Source: Actinomycetota bacterium
GTDB lineage: Bacteria; Actinomycetota; Acidimicrobiia; Acidimicrobiales; Poriferisodalaceae
DNA: 64,000 nt
Assembly (NCBI GenBank): GCA_014238065.1
Contig: JABABU010000042.1
Coordinates: 124,001-188,000, forward strand
Direction of reading: 5' to 3'
The notes below the pieces were generated by a model. That model was not told the DNA's origin and made no database searches. It worked only from the letters and a program-made list of their open reading frames with translations. A program made the translations under genes and the position numbers. Below, piece by piece: positions 52,654 to 61,899 of this stretch; the stretch's first letter is position 1, and each line of letters opens with the position of its first letter.

Positions 52654-53133
52654 GTGGTGCAACCGGTGGTCAGCCGCTGTCAACTCGATGACATTCACGC
52701 AAGTGACGGGCATTGCTCCATCGAGGGCACGCTCGACATCATCGGCGACCGTTGGACACTGCTGATTCTGCGTGACATCTTCCGCGGCGTTCGCCGTTTC
52801 TCGCAGCTTCACGACGACCTCGGCATAGCGAAGAACCTTCTCGCCGACCGGCTCAGCCGCCTGGTCGATGCCGACGTCGTCCGCAAGGTCGGTTACAACG
52901 AACGGCCGCCTCGATACGAGTACAGGCTGACCCCCCGGGGGCTAGAGCTCTCCCCTGCCTTGGTGGCCCTCATGAGCTGGGGCGACCGCTGGTGCACCAA
53001 AGGGGAGCCACCAACCGTTCTCGTGCACGACCGTTGCGAGACGCCCCTCGAGCAACTTCTTCTGTGCCCGACCTGTAGCGAGCACGTCGAGCCGACCCAC
53101 ATCAGATCTCGAACGTCAGGACTCCCCGCGTGA
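52654..53133 (+). CDS. HxlR-family winged-helix transcriptional regulator
   Basis: This 159-residue protein has the HxlR core: HCSIEGTLDIIGDRWTLLILRDIFRGVRRFSQLHDDLGIAKNLLADRLSRLVDADVV, then the wing with VGYNERPPRYEYRLTPRGLEL. A C-terminal tail holds HDRCE and LLCPTCSEH, possibly a zinc site. The start is uncertain: GTG 52654, GTG 52657 or GTG 52666 are all in frame after a GGAGG. The stop overlaps the fbiC start as GTGA, so regulator and F0 synthase are made together and it probably controls its own promoter. Confidence 0.85.
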   Translation: MVQPVVSRCQLDDIHASDGHCSIEGTLDIIGDRWTLLILRDIFRGVRRFSQLHDDLGIAKNLLADRLSRLVDADVVRKVGYNERPPRYEYRLTPRGLELSPALVALMSWGDRWCTKGEPPTVLVHDRCETPLEQLLLCPTCSEHVEPTHIRSRTSGLPA

Positions 53134-55577
53134 CCACCACGAAAACCGTTGCCGAGCTGATTGCGATGCCACTTGCCGACCTTGTCGCATTGGCCGGACA
53201 GCGCCGTGATGCTGCGTTCGGCAATCGGGTTACGTATTCGCCGAAGGTGTTCATCCCGCTCACGATGCTGTGCCGAGACAAATGCGGCTACTGCACGTTC
53301 GCGCAGCCGCCCGCTCGTCTCGATGCTCCATTTCTCACACCAGAGCAGATCCTCGACATCGCGCGGGCCGGCGCGGCGGTCGGCACGCACGAGGCACTGT
53401 TCACGCTCGGCGAGCGACCCGAACTCAGGTATCCGGCGGCCGCAGAATGGCTGGCCGATCGCGGCTACGCGACGACCATCGAGTATCTGGTCGCCATGTG
53501 TGAGATGGTCCGCGACAAGACGGGACTGCTCCCCCACGCCAACCCAGGAGCGCTCCACGAGAACGAGCTCGCTGCATTACGGGCGGTTTCGCCGAGCCAA
53601 GGGATGATGCTCGAGTCGCTCAACCCGAATCTGCCGGCCCATCGCGGTGCTCCCGACAAGCATCCATCGCGGCGCCTCGCAACGCTCGAGTCTGCAGGTC
53701 GCCTGAAGATTCCGTTCACCACAGGAATTCTGGTTGGGATCGGCGAGAGTCTCGAAGACCGCGTCGAAGCATTGGAAGCCATCGCAGCATCGCACAGGGC
53801 CCATGGGCACGTACAGGAAGTGATCGTCCAGAACTTCCTGCCAAAGGTCGGCACTGCCATGCACAACCACCCGCCATGTCCCGACGACACCTACGTGCAG
53901 GCCATAGCTCTGGCCAGGATGATCCTGCCGTCCGACATCCACTTGCAGGCACCTCCGAATCTTTCAGATGACTTCGGCGGCCTGATCGATACCGGCATAG
54001 ACGACTGGGGTGGCATCTCGCCAGTCACGTCCGATCACGTCAACCCGGAGAGGCCGTGGCCGTCAATCGATCGGCTCCGAGAGGTGACAGCGCTCAAGGG
54101 CCACACCATCGCTCCACGCCTCACGATCTACCCCGAGTTCGCGCTCGATCCCCAGATCTGGCTCGACCCTGCGAACCGGTTCCCTGTGATGGACCGAAGC
54201 GACGCAGAGGGTCTCGGCCGTGACGATCCCGGTGCCGTCTTCCCCGAGCGCACGATGGAAGCGGCCAAGGTGGGCACAGGGGCCGAGTTCGAGGTCATCG
54301 GGGACCAGTCGACCGCTTGGTATTCGGGCGCCCAGAACCCGCCTCCGACGCTCATCAGCGACGACCTCGGGCCCATCCTCCTTCCAGCCGGTGCAGTCGC
54401 TGACGTACTCGCAGGCGCCCGTGCCGGCGAAGAGGTCGGCCACGACGAGATCATCACTCTTTTCTCCGCTCGCGATGAGGAACTTCGGGCCGTGGCCCGA
54501 TTTGCCGACGAACTCCGTAGAGAAACCGTCGGCGACACGCTGACATGGGTTCACAACCGCAACATCAACTACACGAACGTCTGCACCTTCAAGTGCAGAT
54601 TCTGCGGCTTCAGCAAAGGCCCACTCTCGCTGAACCTGCGCGGCAATCCGTACCTGCTGACGCTCGGCGACATCCAAGAACGGTGCGTCGAAGCAGCAGA
54701 ACTCGGTGCAACCGAGGTCACGCTCCAGGGCGGTATTCATCCCAGCTTCGACGGTGATTATTACATCGAAGTGACCCGTGCAGTGAAGGAAGCCGTGCCA
54801 GACATGCACGTTCACGGCTTCACTGCACTCGAGGTGTACGAGGGCGCCCGGCGCCTCGAGGTTCCGCTGGTCCAATACCTACAGATGTTGCAAGATGCTG
54901 GACTGAAGAGCCTGCCGGGAACAGCCGCAGAGATTCTCGACGAACGGGCAAGAGCCATTCTCTGCTCCGACAAGATCACCACCGACGAGTGGCTCGAGGT
55001 GCACGAAACCGCCCACTCGATCGGTCTCCACTCGAACATCACCATCATGTGTGGGTCGGTCGAGCAGCCCGACAGTTGGGCAAAGCACATCGTCGCCACC
55101 AGGAATCTGCAGAAGCGCACTGGGGGCTTCACCGAATTCATCCCGTTGCCCTTCATCCACATGGCTGCGCCGATCTACCTACAGCGACAGGCCCGCAGAG
55201 GGATGACGTTCAGAGAAGTGTTGCTGATGCACGCCATCGGACGCATCGCCTATCACGGCCACATCGACAACATTCAGGTCTCATGGGTGAAGATCGGTCT
55301 CGAGGGCGCAAACCAGATCCTCAACGCCGGCGCAAACGACCTCGGCGGAACTCTCATGGACGAGAACATCAGCCGCGCCGCTGGGGCAAAGCATGGCCAA
55401 GGCCTCACCGAAGCTGACTTCAAGGCGATCGCGGAACCGCTCCGACGCACGGTTCGGCAGCGCACCACCGGCTACGGCCTTGCTGACGGGCGCCTCGACG
55501 TTGTCGGTAACACGAGAGGCGACCAGGATGCGTTGAAGGAGATGAGACGCAATCTGATCCCTGTCGCAAGCCTCTGA
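53130..55577 (+). CDS. fbiC: FO synthase, fused CofG/CofH (FbiC)
   Basis: FbiC (815 aa) makes the deazaflavin FO, the chromophore of cofactor F420, from tyrosine and a ribityl-diaminouracil. It is a fusion of two radical-SAM enzymes. The N-terminal CofG half has CRDKCGYC (Cys48, 52, 55) and the C-terminal CofH half has CTFKCRFC (Cys485, 489, 492) for the two 4Fe-4S clusters. Other blocks (GGIHPSFDGDYYIEV; GFTEFIPLPFIHM) match. F420 use fits an actinobacterium. GTG 53130 overlaps the HxlR stop. Confidence 0.96.
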   Translation: MTTTKTVAELIAMPLADLVALAGQRRDAAFGNRVTYSPKVFIPLTMLCRDKCGYCTFAQPPARLDAPFLTPEQILDIARAGAAVGTHEALFTLGERPELRYPAAAEWLADRGYATTIEYLVAMCEMVRDKTGLLPHANPGALHENELAALRAVSPSQGMMLESLNPNLPAHRGAPDKHPSRRLATLESAGRLKIPFTTGILVGIGESLEDRVEALEAIAASHRAHGHVQEVIVQNFLPKVGTAMHNHPPCPDDTYVQAIALARMILPSDIHLQAPPNLSDDFGGLIDTGIDDWGGISPVTSDHVNPERPWPSIDRLREVTALKGHTIAPRLTIYPEFALDPQIWLDPANRFPVMDRSDAEGLGRDDPGAVFPERTMEAAKVGTGAEFEVIGDQSTAWYSGAQNPPPTLISDDLGPILLPAGAVADVLAGARAGEEVGHDEIITLFSARDEELRAVARFADELRRETVGDTLTWVHNRNINYTNVCTFKCRFCGFSKGPLSLNLRGNPYLLTLGDIQERCVEAAELGATEVTLQGGIHPSFDGDYYIEVTRAVKEAVPDMHVHGFTALEVYEGARRLEVPLVQYLQMLQDAGLKSLPGTAAEILDERARAILCSDKITTDEWLEVHETAHSIGLHSNITIMCGSVEQPDSWAKHIVATRNLQKRTGGFTEFIPLPFIHMAAPIYLQRQARRGMTFREVLLMHAIGRIAYHGHIDNIQVSWVKIGLEGANQILNAGANDLGGTLMDENISRAAGAKHGQGLTEADFKAIAEPLRRTVRQRTTGYGLADGRLDVVGNTRGDQDALKEMRRNLIPVASL

Positions 55578-55606
55578 TCATCGGTGATTCGCGCGAGGTG
55601 CAGGGA

Positions 55607-55819
55607 TCAGATGATCCCACTGGTCAGTGAACCCCTGAGAATCACCGAAGCTTTTTCGGCGCTGCGGCGTGCGCGAGAGATTCGCTTCTCGATCTCAGGC
55701 CGGGTTCCGTCGTTGTCAGGATCCTCGAGGGCTTCCCGGAGCGCCGATATACCCAGATCAGCAAGCTGCTCGACAAGGTCGTCGAGCTTGTCGGCCACAC
55801 CGTCGAGTTCCTCTTGCAT
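55607..55819 (-). CDS. Small coiled-coil protein, 70 aa
   Basis: No family was recognised. It is helical and acidic: MQEELDGVADKLDDLVEQLADLGISALREAL, then a Pro/Asp turn and RISRARRSAEKASVIL. It probably forms a coiled-coil hairpin. I start it at ATG 55819, 10 bases after the glcF stop; a longer start at 55879 would overlap glcF by 50 bases. It ends glcDEF's strand run and converges with fbiC. Confidence 0.6.
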   Translation of the reverse strand: MQEELDGVADKLDDLVEQLADLGISALREALEDPDNDGTRPEIEKRISRARRSAEKASVILRGSLTSGII

Positions 55820-55829
55820 GACCCGGATG

Positions 55830-56999
55830 CTATCGGCCGATGCTGGCGGCGATGATCTCGACAGGGTGTCTGACATCAAGGCCTCCGCCCGCCAAATGCA
55901 TCATGCAGCCAGGGTTCGCTGAAGCGACCATCGAGCATCCGGTGCGGCCGATCGCATCGATCTTGCGATCACGCACGCTGGATGCGGTGTCGGGATGCAT
56001 CACCGAGTAGGCGCCACCAGCACCACAGCACAGGCCTTCGTCATCGAGCGAAACCGGGACAACAAACGGTTCAAGTACTGCGTGAACGTCCAGATGGTTC
56101 CGTTGGACATGGCGTAGATGGCATGGATCCTGCACCGCCACGCGCTGACGCTCAGCGTCGCGTTCACCGGCCAGGGCTTCGAGGTCGTCGAGGCGAGTTA
56201 CGAGGAACTCATGCACATCGAACACACGACTCTCGAGCGCCGCGGCCTCAGCGGTACCGAGGATCGCTCCGAAATTCTTGAGCTGCGCACCGCAGCCCGC
56301 CGAGTTGACAACGATCGAGGCGGTCCCCTTCAAGCCCATCACCACTTCGGCGGCACGAGCTCGCGCCTGCCCGCCGAGTCCAGCATGCGACTGCAACGCC
56401 CCACAGCACGGTGCTTCGTCGCCTGAAATGTGCACCTTCAGGCCGAGGGCTTCGAGAATCTCGACGGTTGCTACGTGGACGTCTCGCATCCAAGCGTCCA
56501 TCACACACCCGGTGAACACGATGACGTCTTCGCCTGTGCTCCTGAGCCGTGGCCGCGTGATCGGCAGTTTCGGCAGCCCCAGTCTGCTCGGCACGAGATG
56601 AAGCCGCTGGAGCACAGCGAGGATGGAGCTAGCCCCCCTCAACAGCCGAGGATGCCCCAGAAACCAGAACCCTGACCGTCGCCAGCGCGGCTGATACCCC
56701 GTCTGTTCGGCCAAGGCTTCTCGAGTTGCTTCCATCATCGATCCGTACGGCACACCTGCCGGACATGCCGTCTCACATCCCATGCACTGGATGCACTCGT
56801 CCATGTAGTCGATGAACGACTGGTCACCCACACCTGTGCGGCTCACCTCGTTCATCAGCGCGATTCGGCCTCGTGGAGACGACATCTCCTCGGTCGACAC
56901 CCGATAAGTCGGGCAATGCGGAAGACACAACCCGCAGCTCACGCAACTCGCGAGCGAGTCAGCGTCGAGGCCCAGCGCGATATTGAATGTTCCGGTCAC
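55830..56999 (-). CDS. glcF: Glycolate oxidase iron-sulfur subunit GlcF
   Basis: GlcF (389 aa) is the electron-transfer subunit of glycolate dehydrogenase. The N-terminal two 4Fe-4S ferredoxin clusters are CVSCGLCLPHCP and CIQCMGCETACP. Two CCG domains follow: FTGCVMDAW...CCGALQSHAG and CHLRHVQ...CCGAGGAYSV. I start it at GTG 56999 because this makes a GTGA overlap with glcE, the common form here; ATG 57011 would add four residues. Confidence 0.92.
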   Translation of the reverse strand: MTGTFNIALGLDADSLASCVSCGLCLPHCPTYRVSTEEMSSPRGRIALMNEVSRTGVGDQSFIDYMDECIQCMGCETACPAGVPYGSMMEATREALAEQTGYQPRWRRSGFWFLGHPRLLRGASSILAVLQRLHLVPSRLGLPKLPITRPRLRSTGEDVIVFTGCVMDAWMRDVHVATVEILEALGLKVHISGDEAPCCGALQSHAGLGGQARARAAEVVMGLKGTASIVVNSAGCGAQLKNFGAILGTAEAAALESRVFDVHEFLVTRLDDLEALAGERDAERQRVAVQDPCHLRHVQRNHLDVHAVLEPFVVPVSLDDEGLCCGAGGAYSVMHPDTASSVRDRKIDAIGRTGCSMVASANPGCMMHLAGGGLDVRHPVEIIAASIGR

Positions 57000-57907
57000 A
57001 GAATCGGACATCGGCCAGGATTCAGACGGTTCTTCGGATCCATGCGTTCCTTGACAGCACGATGGAGATGGCGGGCACCAGTCTGCTCGACCGCACCCGA
57101 TGTTTCGAGATGGCCAACCCCGACATGGACTACCCCGACTCCTATCTCAGCCAGAAAATCGCCTGTGAGGCCGTAGAGATCGGAAGGACGTTTCGACAGT
57201 CGACCATGTTTCGGCACAAGAGGAGCTCCCTCTGTCGGTTGCAGCCCACACTTGCCGGCCTGCGATTCGACGTCGGCCTCATGGCCTTCGAGCAACACCC
57301 AGGTCGTGTCGCCGTTCCAGAGGATGCTGGACGCCTGAAACAGCGAAGCGTCCAGGTTCCTCGGATCGCCGTCGTAGGTGAACCAACGCGAAGCGGTGGG
57401 TACTGGAACACATCGCAAGACAACTTCGGCTATGAGGCCCAGCGTGCCGAGCGACCCCACCATGAGCCGACACAAGTCGTACCCGCTCACATTCTTCACT
57501 GTTGGTCCACCAGCGGAGATGACATCACCGACCGCATTGACGTAGGTCGCTTGCAGCACGAAGTCTCTGATGTGGCCGTAGCGGCGGCGGCGTATGCCAC
57601 TTCGCCCCACCGACAGCACGCCACCTACCGTTGCCGACCTGTCGTCAACATCGAACGGGACCATCTGGCGGTGTTGGCCGAGCTCCTCGTTCAGCGAGCC
57701 TATGGTCGTTCCGGCGCGCACTTTGACGGTCATCTCTGCGGGCTCATACGAGATGATGCCGGCCGGGGCCCTGACCAGGCGCACGCCCTCTGCGGGCTCT
57801 CCGCCGACGAGCCACTGCGTTTTCGCTCCGACGACGGCCACCGGATCTGATCGCCCGATCTCCTCGGCGAACGCTGCGACGACGCTTTCGTGTTCGACGG
57901 CTGTCAC
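56996..57907 (-). CDS. glcE: Glycolate oxidase FAD-binding subunit GlcE
   Basis: GlcE (303 aa) is a short FAD-binding subunit of the PCMH fold, with MTVKVRAGTTIGSLNEEL, SATVGGVLSVGRSGIRRRRYGHIRDFVL and TVKNVSGYDLCRLMVGSLGTLG. It lacks the C-terminal domain of GlcD, as expected. The start GTG 57907 overlaps the glcD stop as GTGA. It is preceded by a possible GTG at 57913. Confidence 0.9.
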   Translation of the reverse strand: MTAVEHESVVAAFAEEIGRSDPVAVVGAKTQWLVGGEPAEGVRLVRAPAGIISYEPAEMTVKVRAGTTIGSLNEELGQHRQMVPFDVDDRSATVGGVLSVGRSGIRRRRYGHIRDFVLQATYVNAVGDVISAGGPTVKNVSGYDLCRLMVGSLGTLGLIAEVVLRCVPVPTASRWFTYDGDPRNLDASLFQASSILWNGDTTWVLLEGHEADVESQAGKCGLQPTEGAPLVPKHGRLSKRPSDLYGLTGDFLAEIGVGVVHVGVGHLETSGAVEQTGARHLHRAVKERMDPKNRLNPGRCPIL

Positions 57908-59388
57908 ACCCACGCACCCTCAGGGATGGTATGGCCCGATCCAGTGTGTCCTGCGAAGTCGCCGCATCGGGACCCGGAAGGAATGACCTTCATAGGGTTG
58001 GCGGAGTCGGCCGGATCGAACACGGAGCGAACCCGGTCTTGCTCAGCAAGATCGGCCGAGGTGAACATCAGCGGCATGTAGTCCCGTTTCTCGAGACCGA
58101 TGCCATGCTCGCCGGACAGGACCCCTCCCGCGTCAAGTGATGCCTTCACAATCTCGGCTCCGGCGGCGTGGACTCGATCCATCACTCCTGGTTCCCTGCT
58201 GTCGTAGGCGAGGATCGGATGGAGATTGCCATCACCGGCATGGAAAACGTTGACGGCGAGCAGTTCGTAGCGGTCGGCGATCTCGTAGACCTTCTCGAGG
58301 ACTTCCTGCAGCTTCGTCCGTGGCACGACCGTGTCATGCAGGTAGTAGTCGGGCTTGAGCCGTGCGACGGCTCCGAAGGCATTCCTTCTTCCCTTCCACA
58401 GCAGATCTCGCTCCGCATCATCGGCGGCAACGCGTACCGATCTGACCGAGTTGGCATGTGCGACTCGGCGGACTGTTTCGACGTCAGCGGCGACGCCATC
58501 GGCCATCCCATCGAGCTCGACCAAGAGCACCGCTCCTGCATCGGTCGGATAGCCAGCGTTCGCGAACGCCTCGACCACCTCTACGGCGCGTTGATCCATC
58601 ATCTCGAGAGCGGCTGGGACGACACCCGCGGCGATGATCGACGACACGGTGGCGGCTCCATCGTTCGGCTGGACGAAGTCGAGGAGAAGCGTCTTCACGA
58701 TTGGTGGGTTGGGCGTCAGTCGCACCGCGATGCGCGTCGCTACCCCCAGGGTGCCTTCTGAACCGACGAACAGACCACGCAGGTCGTATCCGCTCGGTTC
58801 CGCATCGAGACCGCCGAGCATTACCGTCTCGCCGTCGGCCATGACGACCTCGATCGCAAGTACGTGCGCCGAGGTGACGCCGTAGGCGAGACAGTGGGGC
58901 CCGCCGCTGTTGTTCGCGACGTTGCCGCCAATTGAGCAAGCCTGCTGAGATGATGGATCGGGCGCAAAATGGCGGCCATATGGCAGGAGTGCCCGAGAGA
59001 GGTCGAGATTGAGAACCCCGGGCTGGACCCAGGCGAAGCCGTTCTCGACGTCGACCTCCTCTACAGCGTTCATTCGGGCGGTGGCGATGATCACCGCATT
59101 GTCGAGGGGTACAGCCCCACCGGCCAGGCCAGTTCCTGACCCTCGGGCGACGAACGAGAAGCCGTTCGCCGTGCACGTCCGGACTATGGCCTGCACATCG
59201 GCAGTGCATCGCGGCAGCGTGACCACCGATGACGTGCCACGTAGGACCGAGGCATCCTTCGCGTACAGGTGCTGATCGAGCCTGCCCGACTTGACAGAGT
59301 CGGCTCCGATAGCGGCGACGAGATGCTTGACGAGCTGCGACGTATCGAGCTGTTGGATTGTCTCGGCCGCATCGGAGATCGTGCTCAC
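57904..59388 (-). CDS. glcD: Glycolate oxidase FAD-linked subunit GlcD
   Basis: GlcD (494 aa) is the catalytic subunit, oxidising glycolate (and related 2-hydroxyacids) to glyoxylate. FAD-binding motifs are FVARGSGTGLAGGAVPL, ACSIGGNVANNSGGPHCLAYGVT and GLFVGSEGTLGVATRI; the C-terminal cap has VFHAGDGNLHP and GGVLSGEHGIG. The start GTG 59388 follows TATCGT by 7 bases (leaderless type). An ATG 59418 would add 10 residues but leaves no room for a promoter before the divergent gene. Confidence 0.93.
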   Translation of the reverse strand: MSTISDAAETIQQLDTSQLVKHLVAAIGADSVKSGRLDQHLYAKDASVLRGTSSVVTLPRCTADVQAIVRTCTANGFSFVARGSGTGLAGGAVPLDNAVIIATARMNAVEEVDVENGFAWVQPGVLNLDLSRALLPYGRHFAPDPSSQQACSIGGNVANNSGGPHCLAYGVTSAHVLAIEVVMADGETVMLGGLDAEPSGYDLRGLFVGSEGTLGVATRIAVRLTPNPPIVKTLLLDFVQPNDGAATVSSIIAAGVVPAALEMMDQRAVEVVEAFANAGYPTDAGAVLLVELDGMADGVAADVETVRRVAHANSVRSVRVAADDAERDLLWKGRRNAFGAVARLKPDYYLHDTVVPRTKLQEVLEKVYEIADRYELLAVNVFHAGDGNLHPILAYDSREPGVMDRVHAAGAEIVKASLDAGGVLSGEHGIGLEKRDYMPLMFTSADLAEQDRVRSVFDPADSANPMKVIPSGSRCGDFAGHTGSGHTIPEGAWV

Positions 59389-59395
59389 CAGCTCA

Positions 59396-59401
59396 ACGAT
59401 A
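59396..59401 (-). promoter_or_regulatory. Leaderless-type -10 (TATCGT) for glcDEF
   Basis: TATCGT ends 7 bases before GTG 59388. The hexamer is identical to that of the crotonase gene. TACGAT (59409-59414, plus strand) lies 9 bases before the divergent ATG 59424. Confidence 0.5.
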
Positions 59402-59423
59402 GGCCCCGTACGATGCATGGGCC

Positions 59424-60203
59424 ATGTCAGAGCCCTCGACGTCAACGTCCTCAGCCTCGAGCCAGCCCCAACGGCAGTGGGTGTCGTTCGAGGACCCCAC
59501 GGAGCAACGGACGTGGATGTTCGACGTCACGTTCCTCGAGAGTTCGTGGAATTGCATCTTCGGTTCAGGCTGTCAGGGCATCGGCGAGGAGCGAGACCCT
59601 GACGCACACCTGGGATGCTGCTCGCACGGCGCATACTTCAGCGACGAGGCCGACCGCCAGCGCGTCGAAGCAGTCGTCCAACGACTCGATGAGGCCTCGT
59701 GGCAGTTCGCGGCTGAGGCCGAGCGGCTGGGTGGGCCCGTCTATCGCGACGGCGCAGGCGACTGGCGCACCAGGATCTTCGAGGACGCTTGCATCTTCCA
59801 GAATCGCACCGATCACCCCCGAGGTCCCGGCTGTGCTCTGCATCAGCTCGCCATCGCAGAGGGAACTTCGCATGTCGACACGAAACCTGAGGTGTGCTGG
59901 CAGGTCCCGGTGCGCCGCGAAGACCACGAAACCGAGACCGGCCACGTTTTCACCATGGTTCGCGAGTGGGAACGCAAGGACTGGGGCGATGGCGGTCCAG
60001 ATTTCGGATGGTGGTGCACAGAGGCGCCAGAAGCGTTCGAGGGTGCCCGTCCGGTGTACCTCGACCTCGCGGAGGAGCTGGCCGCCATCTGCGGTCAACA
60101 GATCTATGACGCCATGCGCGAGATCCTCGACGAGCGAAGAAGCTCGGGCCGGGCCAGTGCGCATCCAGTCCATCTTGGGATGCCGACACGCCCGAAGAGA
60201 TAG
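59424..60203 (+). CDS. Cys-rich protein of YkgJ/DUF3109 type
   Basis: This 259-residue protein has a Cys pattern like the DUF3109/YkgJ metal- or Fe-S-binding family: WNCIFGSGCQG, then LGCCSHGAYF, DACIFQNR, GCALHQLAI and KPEVCWQVPVR. The KP-x-x-C-x-x-P block and GC-LH are typical. The family is thought to bind zinc or an iron cluster, without a proven role. It diverges from glcDEF and may be co-controlled with it. ATG 59424 has no Shine-Dalgarno; TACGAT lies 9 bases upstream. Confidence 0.78.
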   Translation: MSEPSTSTSSASSQPQRQWVSFEDPTEQRTWMFDVTFLESSWNCIFGSGCQGIGEERDPDAHLGCCSHGAYFSDEADRQRVEAVVQRLDEASWQFAAEAERLGGPVYRDGAGDWRTRIFEDACIFQNRTDHPRGPGCALHQLAIAEGTSHVDTKPEVCWQVPVRREDHETETGHVFTMVREWERKDWGDGGPDFGWWCTEAPEAFEGARPVYLDLAEELAAICGQQIYDAMREILDERRSSGRASAHPVHLGMPTRPKR

Positions 60204-60395
60204 CGACTGATTCGTCTGCGGTGCAGTGTCGGCACTCGCTGACGACGCCTACGAACGCGAAGAACCCCCGTGACCCAGAGGATCGACGCTATGTGCGAAA
60301 TGGTGATGACTCGAACAGTCGGGGCCTGGCCGACGATGGGTCCATCTGTTGTTGGCGTCAGGTGACCAGCAGCAGCACCAGTTGGAAGAAGAGAT

Positions 60396-60614
60396 TCAGG
60401 ACGAGTGTTCGTCGTCCTCGCCTTCGTAGTCCTCGTCTCCGCTGTACTTCGCAGCCAGCCGCGCTTCTTCTTCCTCTTCCGATGGCCGTACGTCTGGCAG
60501 GGCAAAGGGATCAGGAGCATCGAGGTCGAAGTCCTCGACACTGAAGCTGGATGCTGCGTCACGGGTGAAACGGCGTGCTTCTTCGTAACGACGATGTCGA
60601 CCCTTTTTGACCAT
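60396..60614 (-). CDS. Small acidic protein, 72 aa
   Basis: I do not recognise this protein. A basic start (MVKKGRHRRYEEARRF) is followed by a short hydrophilic middle (DAPDPFALPDVRPSEEEE) and an acidic tail (YSGDEDYEGEDDEHSS), so the protein is probably disordered. ATG 60614 has a strong GGAGGG 5 bases before it, good evidence for translation. The basic-then-acidic layout recalls small nucleic-acid or ribosome-associated proteins. The 192-base gap on its far side (60204-60395) shows nothing clear. Confidence 0.65.
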   Translation of the reverse strand: MVKKGRHRRYEEARRFTRDAASSFSVEDFDLDAPDPFALPDVRPSEEEEEARLAAKYSGDEDYEGEDDEHSS

Positions 60615-60720
60615 GGGCACCCTCCTGCCGACGCGGATCTTCACACTCTAGCGTCACGCGACTCATCCGTGACATCACCTGATGAGATGAACTCGCTGGT
60701 CACGTTGGGTGAGCGCGGGA

Positions 60721-61899
60721 TCACCGCCGATCGACGAGCACCAACTCACCGTCGTCAAACGCCAGGGCCAGGTTGCCATCGACCAACCCGGAAATACGTG
60801 AGCCTGCGATCTCGTGGCGCCATCCAGTACGCAACCGCGCCGCCGGATCGCCGGCCAGGTACTCGATGATGTCCGCTCGCGTCGCCAACTGTGCCGGATC
60901 AAGCGCCTCGTCACGGGCAACCTGGGAAATCCACGCCGACACGAGTGTCACCGCGGGCCGAAGACGTCGTTCGAGATGGGCCGCACTGTCGGATTCCCCC
61001 CGGTCGAGAGACTTCGGTGGCACGTCTTTGCCCCTTCGGACGGCACCGAGGATCTCGTCAGCAGCACCGTTTCGGAGATGACGACCATCGAGGCCACGAA
61101 TCTTCTTCAGCCCGTCGACATCAGTAGGTGCCTTCTGGGCAATGCCGACGAGAGCGAGGTCGGAAAGAACGAACCGCACCGGCTGGTCGGTCGCCCTTGC
61201 GGTCGTCTCCCGCCACGCCGCGAGCTTGCTTGCGCACCCGCGGGCCTGCCCGCGCAAATGGCGGGCCTCTTTGATCTTCATCCAGGCTTCGGTGACGTCG
61301 GCATCACCCTGTGGCCGGTTGCGAAACCCTTCACACTCATCGACGACCCAGCCAAGTCGGCCACGCACGCCGAGATCGGCCGACAGCAGATCTTTCACCT
61401 CGAGAAGGAACGCCACGTCACTGGCGGCGTACTGTTTCTGGGCCGCGTTCAGCGGGCGCTGCAACCAGTCGGTGAGCCGGTCGCCCTTCGGGAGACGCTT
61501 CCCCAAGAACCGCTCAATGAGAGTACTGAGGCTCGGAGTGGACAGACCAACGAAGCCGGCGGCGATCTGCGTGTCGAAGATGTGTGATGGCACCGTGCCG
61601 CACGCCCGGTGCAGAACCTCGAGGTCTTGCTGGGCCGCGTGCATCACTACGGTGCCGGCGCTGGTGAGCGCCCTTGCAAGCGGAGCGACATCGACTCTGA
61701 GCGGATCGATGATCACCAAATCGTCGTCCCAGGCAATCTGGATCAGGGCCAGCTTCGGGTAATAGGTGCGCTCGCGGTGGAACTCCGTGTCGAGTGCGAA
61801 CGCGTCGGCCGCACAGAGGGCTTCGATCACCTCTTCGAGCAGGTCCTCGCTGTCGATCCACCGATAATCGAGTTCGGGTATGCCGGTCTTCGGCGTCAC
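60721..61899 (-). CDS. rnd: Ribonuclease D
   Basis: RNase D (392 aa) trims 3' ends of tRNA and other RNAs. The DEDDy exonuclease motifs are ALDTEFHRER (Asp-Glu), VMHAAQQDLEVL (Asp), and QYAASDVAFL (Tyr and Asp); HIFDTQIAAGF lies between. HRDC-type helical domains follow (VDGLKKIRGLDGRHL). The start GTG 61899 overlaps the rhodanese stop as GTGA. Confidence 0.93.
   Translation of the reverse strand: MTPKTGIPELDYRWIDSEDLLEEVIEALCAADAFALDTEFHRERTYYPKLALIQIAWDDDLVIIDPLRVDVAPLARALTSAGTVVMHAAQQDLEVLHRACGTVPSHIFDTQIAAGFVGLSTPSLSTLIERFLGKRLPKGDRLTDWLQRPLNAAQKQYAASDVAFLLEVKDLLSADLGVRGRLGWVVDECEGFRNRPQGDADVTEAWMKIKEARHLRGQARGCASKLAAWRETTARATDQPVRFVLSDLALVGIAQKAPTDVDGLKKIRGLDGRHLRNGAADEILGAVRRGKDVPPKSLDRGESDSAAHLERRLRPAVTLVSAWISQVARDEALDPAQLATRADIIEYLAGDPAARLRTGWRHEIAGSRISGLVDGNLALAFDDGELVLVDRR

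Noticed and set aside
60310-60330. tRNA T-loop-like string on the minus strand (GTTCGAGTC)
   Set aside because: The flanking bases do not pair as a T-stem and no acceptor or anticodon stem is found. It is a short hairpin only.
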